Below, piece by piece: positions 6,069 to 6,699 of a stretch of 6,699 bases of DNA. The notes below the pieces were generated by a model. It was not told the origin of the DNA, searched no databases, and saw only the letters and a program-made list of their open reading frames with translations. Origin of the DNA: Limisphaerales bacterium (GTDB lineage Bacteria > Verrucomicrobiota > Verrucomicrobiae > Limisphaerales > UBA11358); the NCBI GenBank assembly GCA_003152145.1, contig PLZL01000215.1, forward strand, positions 1,438 through 8,136, given 5' to 3'. Each line of letters opens with the position of its first letter. Position 1 is the stretch's first letter. The translations under genes and the position numbers were made by a program.

Positions 6069-6140
6069 TTATTGCGATGCGACGATAGCGAAAGAGCCGC
6101 CGCCGGCGCGGGCCGTTTTGGTTTTGATGGGTTTTAACAT
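6069..6140 (-). pseudogene. ribH 5' remnant (N-terminal 23 codons only)
   Basis: An ATG at 6140 opens 23 codons ending in TAA: MLKPIKTKTARAGGG, then SFAIVASQ and stop. Codons 14-22 encode GGSFAIVAS, identical to codons 14-22 of the intact ribH at 2676-3140. Over those 27 bases (6075-6101 against 3075-3101) 24 are identical, and all three differences are silent third-position changes. The first 13 residues differ apart from ML and a few positions. The stop replaces codon 24, the Tyr of the RYN motif. No ribH similarity is visible beyond it in any frame. It begins 6 bases after the unknown gene, which itself overlaps a RibA-type gene end, so it sits where a riboflavin operon would place ribH. 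It is best read as the stub of a broken or duplicated ribH. Conserved register and silent differences make chance unlikely. Confidence 0.7.
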
Positions 6141-6146
6141 GAAAAT

Positions 6147-6647
6147 TTATTTCTGCGTTTCCAAATACCGTTTCGCCACCGGAAAATTTGCTTCAGCATC
6201 ACACGAACTGCGCGAGCCAATAAATTTGCCATCTTCAGTATAAAAAACTTTTTCTCCTAAACTCTCCAATGCTAGCAGCAAATGGAAAACATTGGAAGAA
6301 ATACGCCATTCAAAATTCAATCTAAGGGTAGACACAAATAATTCCTTCAAATTCGGATCACCGGTCAAAGCGAGGGATTTAAGAGCAGCAGGCAAGTTCT
6401 GGTGGCTGGGATTTTCCTTAATAAATTTTTGAAGCGCAGATTTCATTTTCAGCATTTCGCTCTCACTCGGATTTAACTCGTGCAATTCAGGACAGGATTC
6501 AAGCAATGACGAAGGACGCCTTTGATAATACGTTTCAAACAAACACATCGTGTTAACAAATGTCTCATTCAATTGCCGAGAATGTTCCGTCTCTTGCTCA
6601 ATATTTTGAATGATAATGTTGAGGACGGAATTCATGCGACGGCTCAC
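6147..6647 (-). CDS. Hypothetical protein, overlapping the RibA-type gene end
   Basis: A 166-residue protein that I do not recognise. It looks soluble and mostly helical, with no signal peptide, membrane segment or metal motif. Polar helices at about 5-45 and 64-80 are followed by a Leu-rich part (85-135; ALKSLALTGDPNLKEL and HLLLALESLGEKV). That part loosely recalls HEAT-like or bacterial helical-repeat proteins; I would not name a family. Its base composition is clearly AT-richer than the other genes here, which hints at a different origin. The start is probably GTG at 6647, giving a GTGA overlap with the upstream stop. ATG at codon 5 (6635) is an alternative. The frame stays open to the right edge, so an internal initiation or a longer overlapping reading frame cannot be excluded. 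Placement suggests translational coupling to the riboflavin gene. Confidence 0.65.
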   Translation of the reverse strand: MSRRMNSVLNIIIQNIEQETEHSRQLNETFVNTMCLFETYYQRRPSSLLESCPELHELNPSESEMLKMKSALQKFIKENPSHQNLPAALKSLALTGDPNLKELFVSTLRLNFEWRISSNVFHLLLALESLGEKVFYTEDGKFIGSRSSCDAEANFPVAKRYLETQK

Positions 6648-6699
6648 AACAAATGCCCCATCTTCGTCCGTTTCGTTTTCAAATACCGTTCGTTGTGCG
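6644..6699 (-). CDS. ribBA: GTP cyclohydrolase II C-terminus (RibA or RibBA), partial
   Basis: Only the last 17 codons and the stop are in the window, read from 6697: HNERYLKTKRTKMGHLL, then TGA at 6646-6644. This matches the conserved C-terminus of GTP cyclohydrolase II; E. coli RibA ends NEHYLDTKAEKMGHLLNK. RibA opens the GTP ring in the first committed step of riboflavin synthesis. In most bacteria of this kind it is fused behind the RibB domain (3,4-dihydroxy-2-butanone 4-phosphate synthase), so ribBA is the likely gene, but the RibB part is outside the window. Its stop overlaps the GTG of the next gene. The call rests on a short but highly characteristic stretch. Confidence 0.8.
   Translation of the reverse strand, partial: HNERYLKTKRTKMGHLL

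Noticed and set aside
6025..6243. Plus-strand open frame of 72 codons across the ribH stub
   Set aside because: Antisense to the ribH fragment and to the end of the unknown gene; no ribosome-binding site or recognisable product.

Overview
The window looks like part of a moderately GC-rich Gram-negative chromosome. The gene content (CtaA/CtaB pair, amicyanin-like cupredoxin, NirK-type dihaem cytochrome, coiled-coil porin) and the near-absence of Shine-Dalgarno sequences suggest a verrucomicrobium or a relative in the PVC group. That placement is inferred from gene style, not from a marker gene. Every gene I can support lies on the minus strand, so transcription runs from the right edge to the left edge.

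Right end (about 6699-5880): the last codons of a RibA-type GTP cyclohydrolase II gene (probably ribBA) end at 6644. A GTGA overlap leads directly into an AT-richer gene of unknown function that ends at 6147. Six bases later comes a 23-codon fragment matching the first 22 codons of ribH in the same register. It stops where ribH has the Tyr of its RYN motif. About 190 bp without a gene follows, and it should hold the promoter of the next operon.

Middle (5879-3216): a compact redox cluster of a small monohaem c-type cytochrome, a coiled-coil outer-membrane porin, and a dihaem cytochrome whose C-terminal half resembles the cytochrome domain attached to copper nitrite reductases. The 27 bp and 45 bp gaps suggest one operon.

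Left half (3140-1): an intact ribH (lumazine synthase) is followed after 12 bp by a small membrane protein. Next is a secreted cupredoxin with a full type-1 copper ligand set, preceded by a perfect TGTGA-N6-TCACA operator-like palindrome. A 20-bp perfect palindrome with a T-rich tail separates it from ctaA (haem A synthase, TTG start), which is one base upstream of ctaB (haem O synthase, cut by the left edge).

Taken together, the cytochromes, cupredoxin and haem A pathway point to the periplasmic and terminal-oxidase part of a respiratory chain. The riboflavin genes bracket the porin-cytochrome cluster. The intact ribH start and the ribH fragment start are 3,000 bp apart on the same strand, which suggests that an ancestral ribBA-ribH operon was broken or duplicated around the cluster. 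This split riboflavin locus is the most interesting feature of the window. I see no CRISPR array, transposase, tRNA or rRNA.
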